DNA of 64,000 bases. It comes from CBDCZY01 sp965224745. Its GTDB lineage: Bacteria; Pseudomonadota; Gammaproteobacteria; Methylococcales; Methylomonadaceae. The stretch covers positions 992,001-1,056,000 of the forward strand of contig CBDCZY010000002.1 in the NCBI GenBank assembly GCA_965224745.1, read 5' to 3'. Below, in pieces: positions 55,583 to 64,000 of this stretch. A program made the translations under genes and the position numbers. The notes beneath the pieces were generated by a model. It had not been told where the DNA came from, did no database searches, and worked only from the letters and a program-made list of their open reading frames with translations. The stretch's first letter is position 1. The number at the start of each line of letters is the position of its first letter.

Positions 55583-57070
55583 TTAACTTTCAGTAATAAC
55601 GTCTACTTTGCGCGTTTCGCCCTTGCCAATGGTTAATAAATCCCAAACCAGTAAACCGAATCCAGCTGCCGTGACGACGCCAAAAAACAAACGCCAATTC
55701 ATCGCATTTTGAAAAGACGGATGATTCTGGGCGCTAAAATAACCACCCCAGGTTGATCCTTTTACAGCGCGTTCAATAAATGATTGCTCGTAACCCGCGA
55801 TTAATAAGGCTATCGTCATACCTAAAACACCTGCATTTAATAAACCCAAAGCCCATTTCCAACGCCAGGCATTTTGACTACCTCCGGCCATCCACACATC
55901 TCCGCGCCAGTGTTGAATAGCCAGATAGAAAAAGGCAATATTAATTGTGGCATAAGCACCGAAAAAGGCCAGATGGCCATGTGAAGCAGACCACTGCGTA
56001 CCATGCGTATACAAATTAATTTGTGGCAAAGTGTGCATGAAGCCCCAGACTCCGGCGCCAAAAAAGTTACCAAAAGCTTGAGCAATAATCCAGGCTAATG
56101 CGGGATGATTGCCATTTTTAAACGCATGAGTACCCGCATCATAAACCGCATGGACCACCATGGCGACCAAAGGAATAGGCTCAAGTGCTGAGAAAAAACC
56201 GCCGATAGTCAGCCAATATTCGGGTGTACCAATCCAGAAGTAGTGATGCCCCAGACCTAAAATACCGGAACCAAACATCAAGGCGACTTCAATATACAAC
56301 CAGGTTTCTACAACTTTGCGTCTAACACCTAGTAATTTCATTAAAGACCAGGCCATAATAACGCCAACTAACACTTCCCAAGTTGCCTCGACCCACAAGT
56401 GAATAACCCACCACCACCAATATTGCTCGTGGGTGATATTGGTCATATAAAACATGCCGGCAAGATATAATCCAACCAATGCCACCAAATCCAATGTCAG
56501 AACCCCTGCTATGCCAGACCATTTCCCTTTGCTGAAGGTAGCGACAACGTTATAGAAAAAGATTAGCATGACCACGACGATACCGATGTCCGCCCAGCGA
56601 GGCGCTTCAATATATTCGCGGCCTTCATTGATAAACCAGATGCTGGACTCTTTACCCGGACCAATCTGAATTAGCAAATACACCAATACTACCAACGTTA
56701 CTGCTCCGGTGAACACCCAAAAGGCAATATTGCCCAACTTTAAGCCAACAATATCAATACCGCTTTCATCTTCAAGAAACCAATAAACGCAGCCCATGAA
56801 ACCATACAGCATCCACACTATCATGGCATTAATATGCACCATTCGATTGACGCTGAAATCCAGAATTTCGTACAGAAACCCAGGGAAGATAAACTGTGTA
56901 GCGGCCAACAGACCAAACAGTATCTGTGCAAAAAATAAAATAACCGCAACAATAAAATATTTAACCGCCAGCTGCCGACCTGGGCTTAAATTGCTGTTAT
57001 CCAGCTGCACCCAGGATCTGAAGTCAGAAGCATAGAGGCGGGATTTTGCCAGTAATTCAGTTGCGTTCAT
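55583..57070 (-). CDS. norB: Nitric oxide reductase subunit B (cNOR)
   Basis: 495 residues with about 12 membrane helices. Heme and FeB ligand regions: VHINAMIVWMLYGFMGCVYW, HEQYWWWWVIHLWVEATWEV, GLGHHYFWIGTPEYW and SASHGHLAFFGAYATINIAF. The Glu residues of NorB replace the CuB features of oxidases. With NorC it reduces two NO to nitrous oxide. The gene lies 2 bases after norC. No nitrite reductase is in the window, so the role could be detoxification or denitrification. Confidence 0.95.
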   Translation of the reverse strand: MNATELLAKSRLYASDFRSWVQLDNSNLSPGRQLAVKYFIVAVILFFAQILFGLLAATQFIFPGFLYEILDFSVNRMVHINAMIVWMLYGFMGCVYWFLEDESGIDIVGLKLGNIAFWVFTGAVTLVVLVYLLIQIGPGKESSIWFINEGREYIEAPRWADIGIVVVMLIFFYNVVATFSKGKWSGIAGVLTLDLVALVGLYLAGMFYMTNITHEQYWWWWVIHLWVEATWEVLVGVIMAWSLMKLLGVRRKVVETWLYIEVALMFGSGILGLGHHYFWIGTPEYWLTIGGFFSALEPIPLVAMVVHAVYDAGTHAFKNGNHPALAWIIAQAFGNFFGAGVWGFMHTLPQINLYTHGTQWSASHGHLAFFGAYATINIAFFYLAIQHWRGDVWMAGGSQNAWRWKWALGLLNAGVLGMTIALLIAGYEQSFIERAVKGSTWGGYFSAQNHPSFQNAMNWRLFFGVVTAAGFGLLVWDLLTIGKGETRKVDVITES

Positions 57071-57072
57071 GC

Positions 57073-57672
57073 TTATTCCTCCGCATAAATGGTTGTGAAG
57101 TTATATGGAAAGCCGTTAGTATCGATACTCGACATCCATTTTAAAAAAGCAACAATGCCTTTGGCTTCCTGTTTGGTAATATTCAAGTTAGGCATTTTGC
57201 GGTTGCTACCATAAGTACGGGCATTATTTTCAGGATCCATTAAAAACTTGACCATCATGTCCTCGCGCATATCTTTGGAAATCCAACCTTGGTCCAGCCA
57301 GGCTTTGGTTAAATCAGGTGCGTAGTAAGCGCCGTTACCTAACAGAGTATGGCAATTCATACAGTTTTTAGCCTGTGTGGTTTTTTTACCCAAATCTACT
57401 AGTTGCCGGGCTTCTTCTTCGCTGTATTCCTTGTTAAACAACAATTCGGTTTCCCCGATGACCGGCATAAATTTATTCAGGTCTTCTTTATACTGATAGT
57501 CGATTTTTTTATTGATCACGGAATAAGCCGGCACCCGTTTACTGCCGACCGATGTTTGGCTCAATGAATCCATCGTCAAAACCACTAAAATTAAAAATGA
57601 TCCGGCGGTGACCCAAATCGCAGTTTTCTTCCAGAATGATTTCGAAGCCCATAGGGGTGTTTCATTCATCAA
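57073..57672 (-). CDS. norC: Nitric oxide reductase subunit C (cytochrome c)
   Basis: 199 residues, anchored by one N-terminal helix (TAIWVTAGSFLILVVLTM) with a periplasmic domain. The heme site is CMNCHTLLGNGAYYAPDLTK, and MPNLNITKQE supplies the axial Met. It passes electrons to NorB. It overlaps the small membrane-protein gene upstream by four bases and is followed by norB. Confidence 0.94.
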   Translation of the reverse strand: MMNETPLWASKSFWKKTAIWVTAGSFLILVVLTMDSLSQTSVGSKRVPAYSVINKKIDYQYKEDLNKFMPVIGETELLFNKEYSEEEARQLVDLGKKTTQAKNCMNCHTLLGNGAYYAPDLTKAWLDQGWISKDMREDMMVKFLMDPENNARTYGSNRKMPNLNITKQEAKGIVAFLKWMSSIDTNGFPYNFTTIYAEE

Positions 57673-58010
57673 TCTTCCTCCAATATTTTTGAAGTAACAT
57701 CATGGTCCTTATGTGTTTTCACACACAGATGCCAAATGCCTATCGGTGCAAAAAAATACCCGACGACCATTGCAATAGGAATCATCAACCAATACCCAGA
57801 AAAATTTGCAGCACGAGACAACTCAACCACTGAAAGGATCAAAACGATATAAGAGGCAAAAGCTGCAACTTTGATTCGGAAATTCGGATTTACTTTAGAC
57901 CAGGCGAACAAGAGCGCATAACTTGCTCCGGTCATAATGATCAAAGCGGATGAAAAAAAGGTAATAAAAAAATCTTTTAAAGCAATAGGTTCAATCAAGG
58001 GTCTACTCAT
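57669..58010 (-). CDS. Small four-helix membrane protein leading the nor operon
   Basis: 113 residues from the ATG at 58010. An ATG at 58028 would place the start inside the NsrR-like operator, so the shorter form is preferred. Predicted helices: DFFITFFSSALIIMTGASYA, VAAFASYIVLILSVVELS and the YWLMIPIAMVVGYFFAPIGI segment. I do not recognise a named family. It shares ATGA overlap with norC and the operator upstream, so it is part of the NO response, perhaps in assembly or membrane anchoring of cNOR. Confidence 0.65.
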   Translation of the reverse strand: MSRPLIEPIALKDFFITFFSSALIIMTGASYALLFAWSKVNPNFRIKVAAFASYIVLILSVVELSRAANFSGYWLMIPIAMVVGYFFAPIGIWHLCVKTHKDHDVTSKILEED

Positions 58011-58019
58011 CAGATTAAA

Positions 58020-58042
58020 AAGATACATATGAAATACAACTT
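58020..58042. promoter_or_regulatory. NsrR-type operator
   Basis: The 23-base site begins AAGATACATAT and ends AAATACAACTT around a central G. It fits the enterobacterial NsrR consensus (AAGATGYATTT in inverted halves) with 9 of 11 and 10 of 11 matches in the two half-sites. It lies between the nor operon and nsrR, so NO-relieved repression of nor, and perhaps autoregulation, is likely. Confidence 0.75.
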
Positions 58043-58098
58043 TTAAAACAGTTTAATTGTTATTAACATATATATCAAACACATCTTTTAAAATATTT

Positions 58099-58542
58099 AT
58101 GCAGCTGACCTCACACACCGATTATGCTTTGCGCGTTCTTATTTACCTCACTCGGAATCAGAGCCAGTTAGTGACCATTACGGAATTGGCTGATTTTTAC
58201 AAAATATCCAGAAATCACCTGGTAAAAGTCGTACATAACTTGGGTGTTAAAGGCTTTGTTAAAACAGTACGTGGCAAAGCGGGTGGTATTTGTTTGGCAC
58301 GCCGTCCGCAAGATATTAATATAGGAGCCGTCATTCGAGAGCTCGAAGGCAGTTTTTATATTGCTGAATGTTTTAATCCCGAGAAACAGGGACATTGCGC
58401 AATACAGTCGACATGTGGCTTAACAGAATTATTGAAAAACGCGCTCAAACAATACATGGGAGTATTGGATGATGCATCACTCAGCGATGTCGTCCCTATG
58501 GCTGAATTAATAAAGAAGACTGTACCTAAAGAATTGGACTAA
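58099..58542 (+). CDS. nsrR: NO-sensing Rrf2-family repressor NsrR
   Basis: 147 residues from the ATG at 58099. The frame extends upstream to 58057, but MQLTSHTDYALRVLIYLT is the conserved family start. Winged helix: ISRNHLVKVVHNLGVKGFVK, then VRGKAGGICLARRP. The three cluster cysteines lie in ECFNPEKQGHCAIQSTCGL with spacing C-x8-C-x5-C. NO destroys the iron-sulfur cluster and releases DNA. It is divergent from the nor operon with an NsrR-like site between them. Confidence 0.92.
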   Translation: MQLTSHTDYALRVLIYLTRNQSQLVTITELADFYKISRNHLVKVVHNLGVKGFVKTVRGKAGGICLARRPQDINIGAVIRELEGSFYIAECFNPEKQGHCAIQSTCGLTELLKNALKQYMGVLDDASLSDVVPMAELIKKTVPKELD

Positions 58543-58621
58543 AAATGATAGCCCTGGGTACGATGTACTGCTTGCATCAGAGCATCGGTTAATCAGTAAC
58601 TATCTCTACATTTGTTTTTTG

Positions 58622-60013
58622 GGGTGATGATTCAATATAATGTTATACTAAAAACACACGTGCGCGCCATATTGCTCAATATTCCCCCAAAATTGCTGCC
58701 AACGCCCCTTTGACTGAACCAGTGCTCGTAACGACAAAATCACTTGGGCACCTTTGTCTTTCCAGCGCATTCCAGATCCACAAAGACGTTGCTTCAACAA
58801 TGTTTTGCAAGCAGCCTCAGTCACACCTGATCCAATGGATAATTGTTTGTTCACCTGTGTCGCATAATCCATCATGTGACGATGGTTGATAAAATAAGTC
58901 AACGCCGCCAATAAATTGTCTTTGATCGTTTTTGTCAGGCTCTTTTTCTTGGCTAATTGCTCCATTTCTGCAATCAGTGCTTCGACGGCTTTTGAGTCAT
59001 GTTTGAGCTGTGTACACCGTTCATTCAGCCAACTGTCTCGCTTGGGTTTATCGGTTTTTCCTGGGTAAGCCGCGTAAGCAACGGTTGCCAAGTATTCAGT
59101 CACATGAAAAAAATCTAACAGCTGGCGACTGGTGTGTGTTTCCAGAAAGGTCCAATTGCTTTTTGCACCATCAGCGATGCCTAAGTAGAGTGCATCTGGG
59201 TAATGTTTTTTCACCGTGCTGATTTCTTTTTCCAGGCGCTGTAAAAAAGTCCCTTTGCCATATTCAGGCGCTTCTCCGATGTAGATAGTGTGTTGCCGTT
59301 TTCCGGTGACATCATACAGTGAGATATTACCCACCATCGCTTCTCGATACCCATCGTCTCGCATCAAAATGTACGCACCATCCAAGCTGATAACAACGGT
59401 GCTAATCGCTTCATTGAGCGTTGGTGTTGCATATTCCCAGATCTCTTCTTTCGCTTGGGCAATACTGCCCACCCATTCACTGACATCCTGCAAATAAGAA
59501 TGGGCTATTTTCCGATGATGATTGTCCTCCAAATCCTGGCAGACGGCCGGGGCATTCATATTGGCGTATTTGTGTGCGATTTGTTGCGCAAATCTGGGCG
59601 TGGCTCCTCTGATGATGTGAGCATTGTGTTCCAACGGGCAATGGATCTTTCCGCCTTTTGATGTTTGATAAACATAACGTTGAATGGGAACACCGCCATA
59701 CGGGGTTTGGTAAACTTTATTCGTTTTATCGCGCACGGTTAGTTTGACCTCACCCAGTTTGATTGGGCTGCCGTCGGTATCAAATTTCTGGAGGGCTTGT
59801 GCGGTGGCTACGCTTCCCATCTCATTGCATCCATCCAGGATCGCTTTTTCCATTTCCAGTAAACTACCGGTGAGTGTGACAGTGACCTGAGAGTTAATTG
59901 ATTTCCTTCGTGAGCGACAACTTTAGCCATGACCTTTTCCACATAATTTCAGCAAGATAAGGTATCGATCCTCTTTTTTACTTTAAGTTCAACATTATCC
60001 AAAATCAGCACCC
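58622..60013 (-). mobile_element. ISKra4-family element, copy 1
   Basis: 1,392 bases. The ends GGGTGATGATTC... and the complement of ...AATCAGCACCC are related inverted repeats over about 28 bases (shared TGATT, ATAATGTT, CT). GTTTTTTG is duplicated at 58614-58621 and 60014-60021. It is one base shorter than copy 2. Confidence 0.9.
58648..59930 (-). pseudogene. ISKra4 transposase, frameshifted near the N-terminus
   Basis: Compared with copy 2, the ATG at 59930 (reading AKVVAHEGNQLTL) is followed by a one-base deletion: CTCTCAGGTCAC here against CTCTCCAAGTCAC there. The main frame is therefore open only from 59853 (MEKAILDGCNEMGS). The catalytic part is intact: VVISLDGAYILM, GIADGAKSNWTFLETH, FHVTEYLATVAYAAYPG and GSGVTEAACKTLLKQRLCGS. 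It may be inactive, or use the internal start. Confidence 0.85.
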
Positions 60014-60250
60014 GTTTTTTGTAACTTCAGTTCACCCAAGAGTATGCTGAGTTACTATTTCTTAAACCTTTTTCCACAAAAATAAATGCTATTAAACAAA
60101 CGGATATGGATTTTATAATATATTATTGAGACGTGTAAGATCTTTAAAACTCAGCAACTTTTGAAATAATAACTGCTTAAACTATGCGCCTGTTCCTAAA
60201 TTTCATTGCGAATAGCCATCGAATTAACCAACCTTTCCAGGAGATTTTTA

Positions 60251-60433
60251 ATGACCGATTTGAAAAAATACCAATGTATGGAATGCGAACATATCTATGA
60301 CGAAGCTAAAGGAGATCCTGATAGTGGGATTGCTCCAGGAACACTTTGGGCAGACATACCAGATGACTGGTCCTGCCCAATCTGTGGAGCTCCGAAAGAT
60401 TTTTTTAAACTAATGGACACCTCTAATAATTAG
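60251..60433 (+). CDS. rubA: Rubredoxin
   Basis: 60 residues from the ATG at 60251, preceded by AGGAG; the frame is open earlier without a better start. The two iron-binding pairs are YQCMECEHIYDEAKGD and WSCPICGAPKDFF, with PDDW between. Rubredoxins shuttle single electrons to alkane hydroxylases, NO or superoxide reductases, or peroxide-defence proteins. Its partner is not obvious here, although the nor and peroxidase genes lie within 10 kb. ISKra4 copies flank it on both sides. Confidence 0.93.
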   Translation: MTDLKKYQCMECEHIYDEAKGDPDSGIAPGTLWADIPDDWSCPICGAPKDFFKLMDTSNN

Positions 60434-60447
60434 GAGCGAGGTTAATT

Positions 60448-60604
60448 CTACTTTGTCAGATTACATCATTCATTTTTTCAAAGATCGTCATTCCGACAGG
60501 GATTGCCGGAATCCAGACTTCATGGATGAATTTCAGCTTACCAACCGTGGCGCTGGATACCCGTTCCCGACGAGTATGACGGCCTTATTGTTAATCTGAC
60601 AAAG
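60448..60604. repeat. Second repeat family, copy 2, with palindromic ends
   Basis: It starts CTACTTTGTCAG. The matching end CTGACAAAG is interrupted by ISKra4 copy 2 and completed after it as TAG (62006-62008), giving 12-bp perfect terminal inverted repeats. The interior (CGTCATTCCGAC, GCCGGAATCCAGACTTCATG) matches 55263-55402. No coding capacity is seen. Confidence 0.8.
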
Positions 60605-61997
60605 GGGTGGTGATTCAATATAATGTTATACTAAAAACACACGTGTGCGCCATATTGCTCAATATTTCCCCAAAATTGCTGCCAACGCCCCTTTGACTGA
60701 ACCAGTGCTCGCAACGATAAAATCACTTTGGCTCCTTTGTTTTTCCAACGCATCCCTGAGCCACAAAGACGTTGCTTCACCAATGTTTTGCAAGCAGCCT
60801 CAGTCACCCCCGACCCAATGGGTAATTGTTGTTTCACCTGTGTCGCATAATCCATCATGTGACGATGGTTGATAAAATAAGTCAACGCCGCCAATAAATC
60901 GTCTTTGATTGTTTTTGTCAGGCTCTTTTTCTTGGCTAATTGCTCCATTTCTGCAATCAGTGCTTCGACGGCTTTTGAGTCATGTTTGAGTTGTGTACAA
61001 CGCTCATTCAGCCAACTGTCTCGCTTGGGTTTATCGGTTTTTCCTGGGTAAGCCGCGTAAGCAACGGTTGCCAGGTATTCAGTCACATGAAAAAAATCTA
61101 AGAGCTGGCGACTGGTGTGTGTTTCCAGAAAGGTCCAATTGCTTTTTGCGCCATCGGCGATGCCTAAGTAGAGTGCATCTGGGTAATGTTTTTTTACCGT
61201 GCTAATTTCTTTTTCCAGGCGCTGTAAAAAAGTCCCTTGACCATATTCAGGCGCTTCTCCGATGTAGATAGTGTGTTGCCGTTTTCCGGTGACATCATAC
61301 AGTGAAATATTGCCCACCATGGCTTCTCTGTATCCATCTTCTCGCATCAGGATGTAGGCTCCATCTAAGCTGACAACAACCGTGCTAATTGCTTCATTGA
61401 GCGTTGGCGTCGCATATTCCCAGATCTGTTCTTTCGCTTGGGCAATACTGCCAACCCAATCACTGACAGCTTGTAAATAAGAATGGGCGATTGTTCGGTG
61501 ATGGTTTTCGTTTAAATCCTGGCAGACGGCCGGGGCATTCATGTTGGCGTATTTGTGTGCGATTTGTTGTGCAAACTTTGGGGTGGCTCCTCTGATTATT
61601 TGAGCATTCGTTTCCAGTGGGCAATAGATCTTTCCGCCTTTTGATGTTTGATACACATAGCGTCGAATGGGGACACCACCATACGGTGTTTGGTAGATTT
61701 TATTGGTTTTATCGCGCACGGTCAGTTTGACCTCACCCAGTTTGATTGGGCTGCCGTCGGTATCAAATTTCTGGAGGGCGTGTGCTGTGGCCAGACCTCC
61801 CATCTCATTGCATCCATCCAGGATCGCTTTTTCCATTTCCATTAAACTACCGGTGAGCGTTACAGTGACTTGGAGAGTTAATTGATTTCCTTCGTGAGCG
61901 ACAACTTCAGACATGACCTTTTCCTCATAATATCAGCAAGATAAAGTATTGATCCTCTTTTTTACTTTAAGTTCAACATTATCCAAAATCAGCACCC
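60605..61997 (-). mobile_element. ISKra4-family element, copy 2
   Basis: 1,393 bases, same inverted ends as copy 1 (GGGTGGTGATTC and AATCAGCACCC). TGACAAAG is duplicated at 60597-60604 and 61998-62005. It landed in the terminal repeat of the small element at 60448. Confidence 0.92.
60631..61914 (-). CDS. ISKra4-family transposase, intact
   Basis: 427 residues starting SEVVAHEGNQLTLQVTVTL after the Met. Family landmarks: RYVYQTSKGGKIYCPLE, TVVVSLDGAYILMREDG, LGIADGAKSNWTFLETH, LLDFFHVTEYLATVAYAAYP and GSGVTEAACKTLVKQRLCGS with GMRW. The frame is complete and both ends of the element are preserved, so it is the likely active copy. Confidence 0.92.
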   Translation of the reverse strand: MSEVVAHEGNQLTLQVTVTLTGSLMEMEKAILDGCNEMGGLATAHALQKFDTDGSPIKLGEVKLTVRDKTNKIYQTPYGGVPIRRYVYQTSKGGKIYCPLETNAQIIRGATPKFAQQIAHKYANMNAPAVCQDLNENHHRTIAHSYLQAVSDWVGSIAQAKEQIWEYATPTLNEAISTVVVSLDGAYILMREDGYREAMVGNISLYDVTGKRQHTIYIGEAPEYGQGTFLQRLEKEISTVKKHYPDALYLGIADGAKSNWTFLETHTSRQLLDFFHVTEYLATVAYAAYPGKTDKPKRDSWLNERCTQLKHDSKAVEALIAEMEQLAKKKSLTKTIKDDLLAALTYFINHRHMMDYATQVKQQLPIGSGVTEAACKTLVKQRLCGSGMRWKNKGAKVILSLRALVQSKGRWQQFWGNIEQYGAHVCF

Positions 61998-62008
61998 TGA
62001 CAAAGTAG

Positions 62009-62539
62009 AATTAAGCACTTGAAAACAAAACTGTTTAGATAAAAAGATCACTTAGGAAGCAGGTGATATTGCGTCTTCTTGTGCTGTTCGTGAACCCCGC
62101 GAATTACAATGTCACCACACCAGGATAGTCACAGACAGCGGTTTGTCTATTTGATTGAACATTACAACACAGTCCACTGACTCCATAAGTTACCTTGCAT
62201 TGACTAAGACTTTTTTACTAGACTATAAAAAAGAAAATGTTTATACTGCTTAATAGGGTGGCAATTCTCGAATGAATATGTCTAGAAGGTGGCCCGACAG
62301 AAAAACAAATAATAATTCAAGCTGGTAGCAATACCATATAACTAAATAATATAACTAAAATTCTGTATTAAATATACCGCGAAAAAAATTACATCATCGG
62401 TATTCCACTGAGGGTCACAGTATGCATGTGCGTTTTTTATGCACCTGCAATTCACACAAAAAGTTGCGTTTACTAATGGTTTCCATGTAGCGCGATTTTT
62501 TATTTTTCTGTCTTTAAATAACTATAAAGGGAAACGACA
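62009..62539. other. Intergenic region without recognised genes
   Basis: About 530 AT-rich bases between the ISKra4 copy and the beta-helix gene. No open frame, RNA gene or mobile remnant could be recognised. The beta-helix promoter is expected in the last 200 bases. Confidence 0.5.
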
Positions 62540-63889
62540 ATGACATCTCCGAATGTATTTTTACGCTTGTCAATCACTATATCTACCTTAATTTTAGTAT
62601 TTTTTACCAGCTCTTCTCATGCCAGAGACTATTATGTATCCACTATAGGCTATAACAATAATAGCGGCTACATTGACAGTCCGTTCAGAACAATATCTAA
62701 AGCTGCCAGTCTGGCCCGTGCTGGAGATAACGTCATTATCAGGGGAGGCACTTATTGGGAACGTGTAATTGTAAGAAACTCTGGATCATCTGGGAGGCAC
62801 ATAACCTTTAAACCTTACAGCAATGAAACAGTGACTATTGATGGTAGCGGTACTTATGTTCCTTATTGGGGTGGTTTATTCGATTTTAGTAATAGAAACT
62901 ATATAAGAGTTGATAAGCTGAATGTCGTTAATTCAAACTCCAAAGGTTTGTTTGGACAATTCACCGATAATATAATCGTAAGCAACTGCTACACCAAAAA
63001 TACAGTCAGTTCTGGAATAGGCGTACATTTTGGTAGTAACCTCAAAATCACTGGCAATGAAGTAGTTTATGCTAATACCACGGGCGACCAGGAAAATATC
63101 TCGGTTGAGTCGATGGTAAATTTTGAAATTAGTAATAACCATGTGCATCATGGAGGCACCAGTTCTCAAGGCGGCGAAGGCATTGATGCTAAAGGAGACT
63201 CACACCACGGCAAGATATTTGGTAATAGAGTTCACCATATAAATCGCGAAGGAATTTATGTTGATTCTTTTGATGGATACCTGACCGATGTTGAGATCTA
63301 TAACAATGTCGTCTATTCAAATCACATCAGTGGTATTCAGGTCGGTAATGAAGCCGGAGGGTACATTGAAGATATAAGCATTTACAACAACGTGGTCTAT
63401 GACAATCAATGGGCCGGAATTAACTTATGGGGCGGCGGTCATTCCGGTAAATCACATGGCATGGGAAAAATCTACATAACTGGCAACACTGTTGCAAAAA
63501 ATGGCTGGACACCCTGGGGTCTTGGCATCGCTTCTGATAATAAAGAAGCTCATAACGTGCTCATTATCAATAATATTTTAAGTAAGAATACCGGTATGCA
63601 AATACGTCTTGACCCAGCCGTTTCTAAGGGAAATTATAATATTCAATATAATTTGGTCGACAACTCAAACCGCGCATTCAAGCTACAGGGATCTGGTGAT
63701 ACCTTAGGTGATAATGTGGTTAACGCTTCACCCGAATTTGTTGACATTTATAATAATGACTTCCGCTTAAAAGGTAACTCACCGGCTATTGGTAAAGGCC
63801 ATTATGCGCCAAGCTTACCAAATTTTGACATTAAAAATAAACAACGCACTGGCTATTCTGGCATTGCTATGGGAGCCTATCAGCCGTAA
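62540..63889 (+). CDS. Secreted right-handed parallel beta-helix protein
   Basis: 449 residues with AAAGGG upstream of the ATG. The signal peptide (LSITISTLILVFFTSSSHA) is followed by RDYYVSTIGYNNNSGYIDSP and FRTISKAASLARAGDNVIIR, the usual opening of DUF1565/pectate-lyase-like beta-helices. About ten coils follow with NN-x-V or N-x-V turns (ITGNEVVYANTT, ISNNHVHHGG, IYNNVVYSNHISGIQVGN, ITGNTVAKNGW). The end has the common NDFRLKGNSPAIGKG, then GYSGIAMGAYQP closing motif. Such proteins bind, epimerise or cleave extracellular polysaccharides; the substrate is unknown. It differs from the other beta-helix protein at 1074 and lacks its Pro-rich tail. Confidence 0.87.
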   Translation: MTSPNVFLRLSITISTLILVFFTSSSHARDYYVSTIGYNNNSGYIDSPFRTISKAASLARAGDNVIIRGGTYWERVIVRNSGSSGRHITFKPYSNETVTIDGSGTYVPYWGGLFDFSNRNYIRVDKLNVVNSNSKGLFGQFTDNIIVSNCYTKNTVSSGIGVHFGSNLKITGNEVVYANTTGDQENISVESMVNFEISNNHVHHGGTSSQGGEGIDAKGDSHHGKIFGNRVHHINREGIYVDSFDGYLTDVEIYNNVVYSNHISGIQVGNEAGGYIEDISIYNNVVYDNQWAGINLWGGGHSGKSHGMGKIYITGNTVAKNGWTPWGLGIASDNKEAHNVLIINNILSKNTGMQIRLDPAVSKGNYNIQYNLVDNSNRAFKLQGSGDTLGDNVVNASPEFVDIYNNDFRLKGNSPAIGKGHYAPSLPNFDIKNKQRTGYSGIAMGAYQP

Positions 63890-64000
63890 CAAACTACTGC
63901 GAGGTATGAAAACTCACTAACGATAGCGATGCACAGATTACTCAAGGTATGTTCATTTGCCAAAAAACTTAATTGAAAATGAATAACCTATGAAACTGTT

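Noticed and set aside
58614..62005. Composite transposon made of two ISKra4 copies carrying rubredoxin
   Set aside because: The outermost flanks do not share a duplication (GTTTTTTG against TGACAAAG); each copy has its own, so they inserted separately.

Overview
The window comes from a moderately AT-rich Gram-negative chromosome, most likely a gammaproteobacterium. The evidence is the lptC-lptA-lptB-rpoN-hpf-rapZ cluster with kdsC, kdsD and a YrbG-type antiporter, the miaB-phoH-ybeY-corC cluster, slt and oxyR. Nitric oxide reductase, a CuA-type B-family heme-copper oxidase, two SulP transporters (one fused to carbonic anhydrase), a rubredoxin and many periplasmic c-type cytochromes suggest a free-living respiratory bacterium from a low-oxygen or redox-gradient habitat. 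Methylococcales or a sulfur-oxidising lineage would fit, but that placement is inference. There are no rRNA genes and no CRISPR array.

Layout. Bases 1-8.9 kb hold three secreted or outer-membrane proteins on the minus strand: a DUF2490 protein cut by the window edge, a beta-helix protein, and a 2,000-residue M6-type metalloprotease with recently duplicated cadherin-like and LamG modules. Bases 9.7-25.6 kb are conserved housekeeping: slt, then miaB, phoH, ybeY, corC and a polyprenyl-phosphate sugar transferase on the plus strand, facing the YrbG/kdsD/kdsC/lptCAB/rpoN/hpf/rapZ operon on the minus strand. Bases 26.3-28.6 kb carry a TviB/TviC-like nucleotide-sugar pair.

Bases 29-45 kb are an eroding accessory zone. 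It has an ASCH plus DUF5131 pair and an ethanolamine ammonia-lyase locus (eutB split by an IS630 element, eutC truncated). It also has IS21 and group II intron remnants, an orphan double-glycine leader protein, an IS110 transposase gene split by IS66, and a heme-copper oxidase operon whose subunit I gene is split by an IS1634-like element and whose cytochrome c gene carries a frameshift. An IS4 remnant and a short tandem repeat follow. For IS630, IS66 and the IS1634-like element the target duplication and inverted repeats can be read exactly, and removing the element restores one uninterrupted reading frame (eutB 460 aa, oxidase subunit I 540 aa, IS110 transposase 395 aa).

Bases 45-58.5 kb hold a spondin-domain protein, the convergent SulP and SulP-carbonic anhydrase genes, a DUF1348 protein, and a periplasmic set (monoheme cytochrome, metallophosphoesterase, diheme peroxidase) divergent from oxyR. 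The norC-norB operon follows, led by a small membrane-protein gene and divergent from nsrR, with a clear NsrR-type operator between them. Two ISKra4 copies flank a rubredoxin gene, and the window ends in a second beta-helix protein.

The most unusual signal is a family of about 160-bp nested palindromes (near 12.5, 44.1, 51.2 and 55.5 kb) that share a core hairpin but have different outer arms. One copy lies next to a decayed REP-associated (Y1-type) transposase. A second repeat family, with 12-bp palindromic ends, occurs at 55.3 and 60.5 kb.
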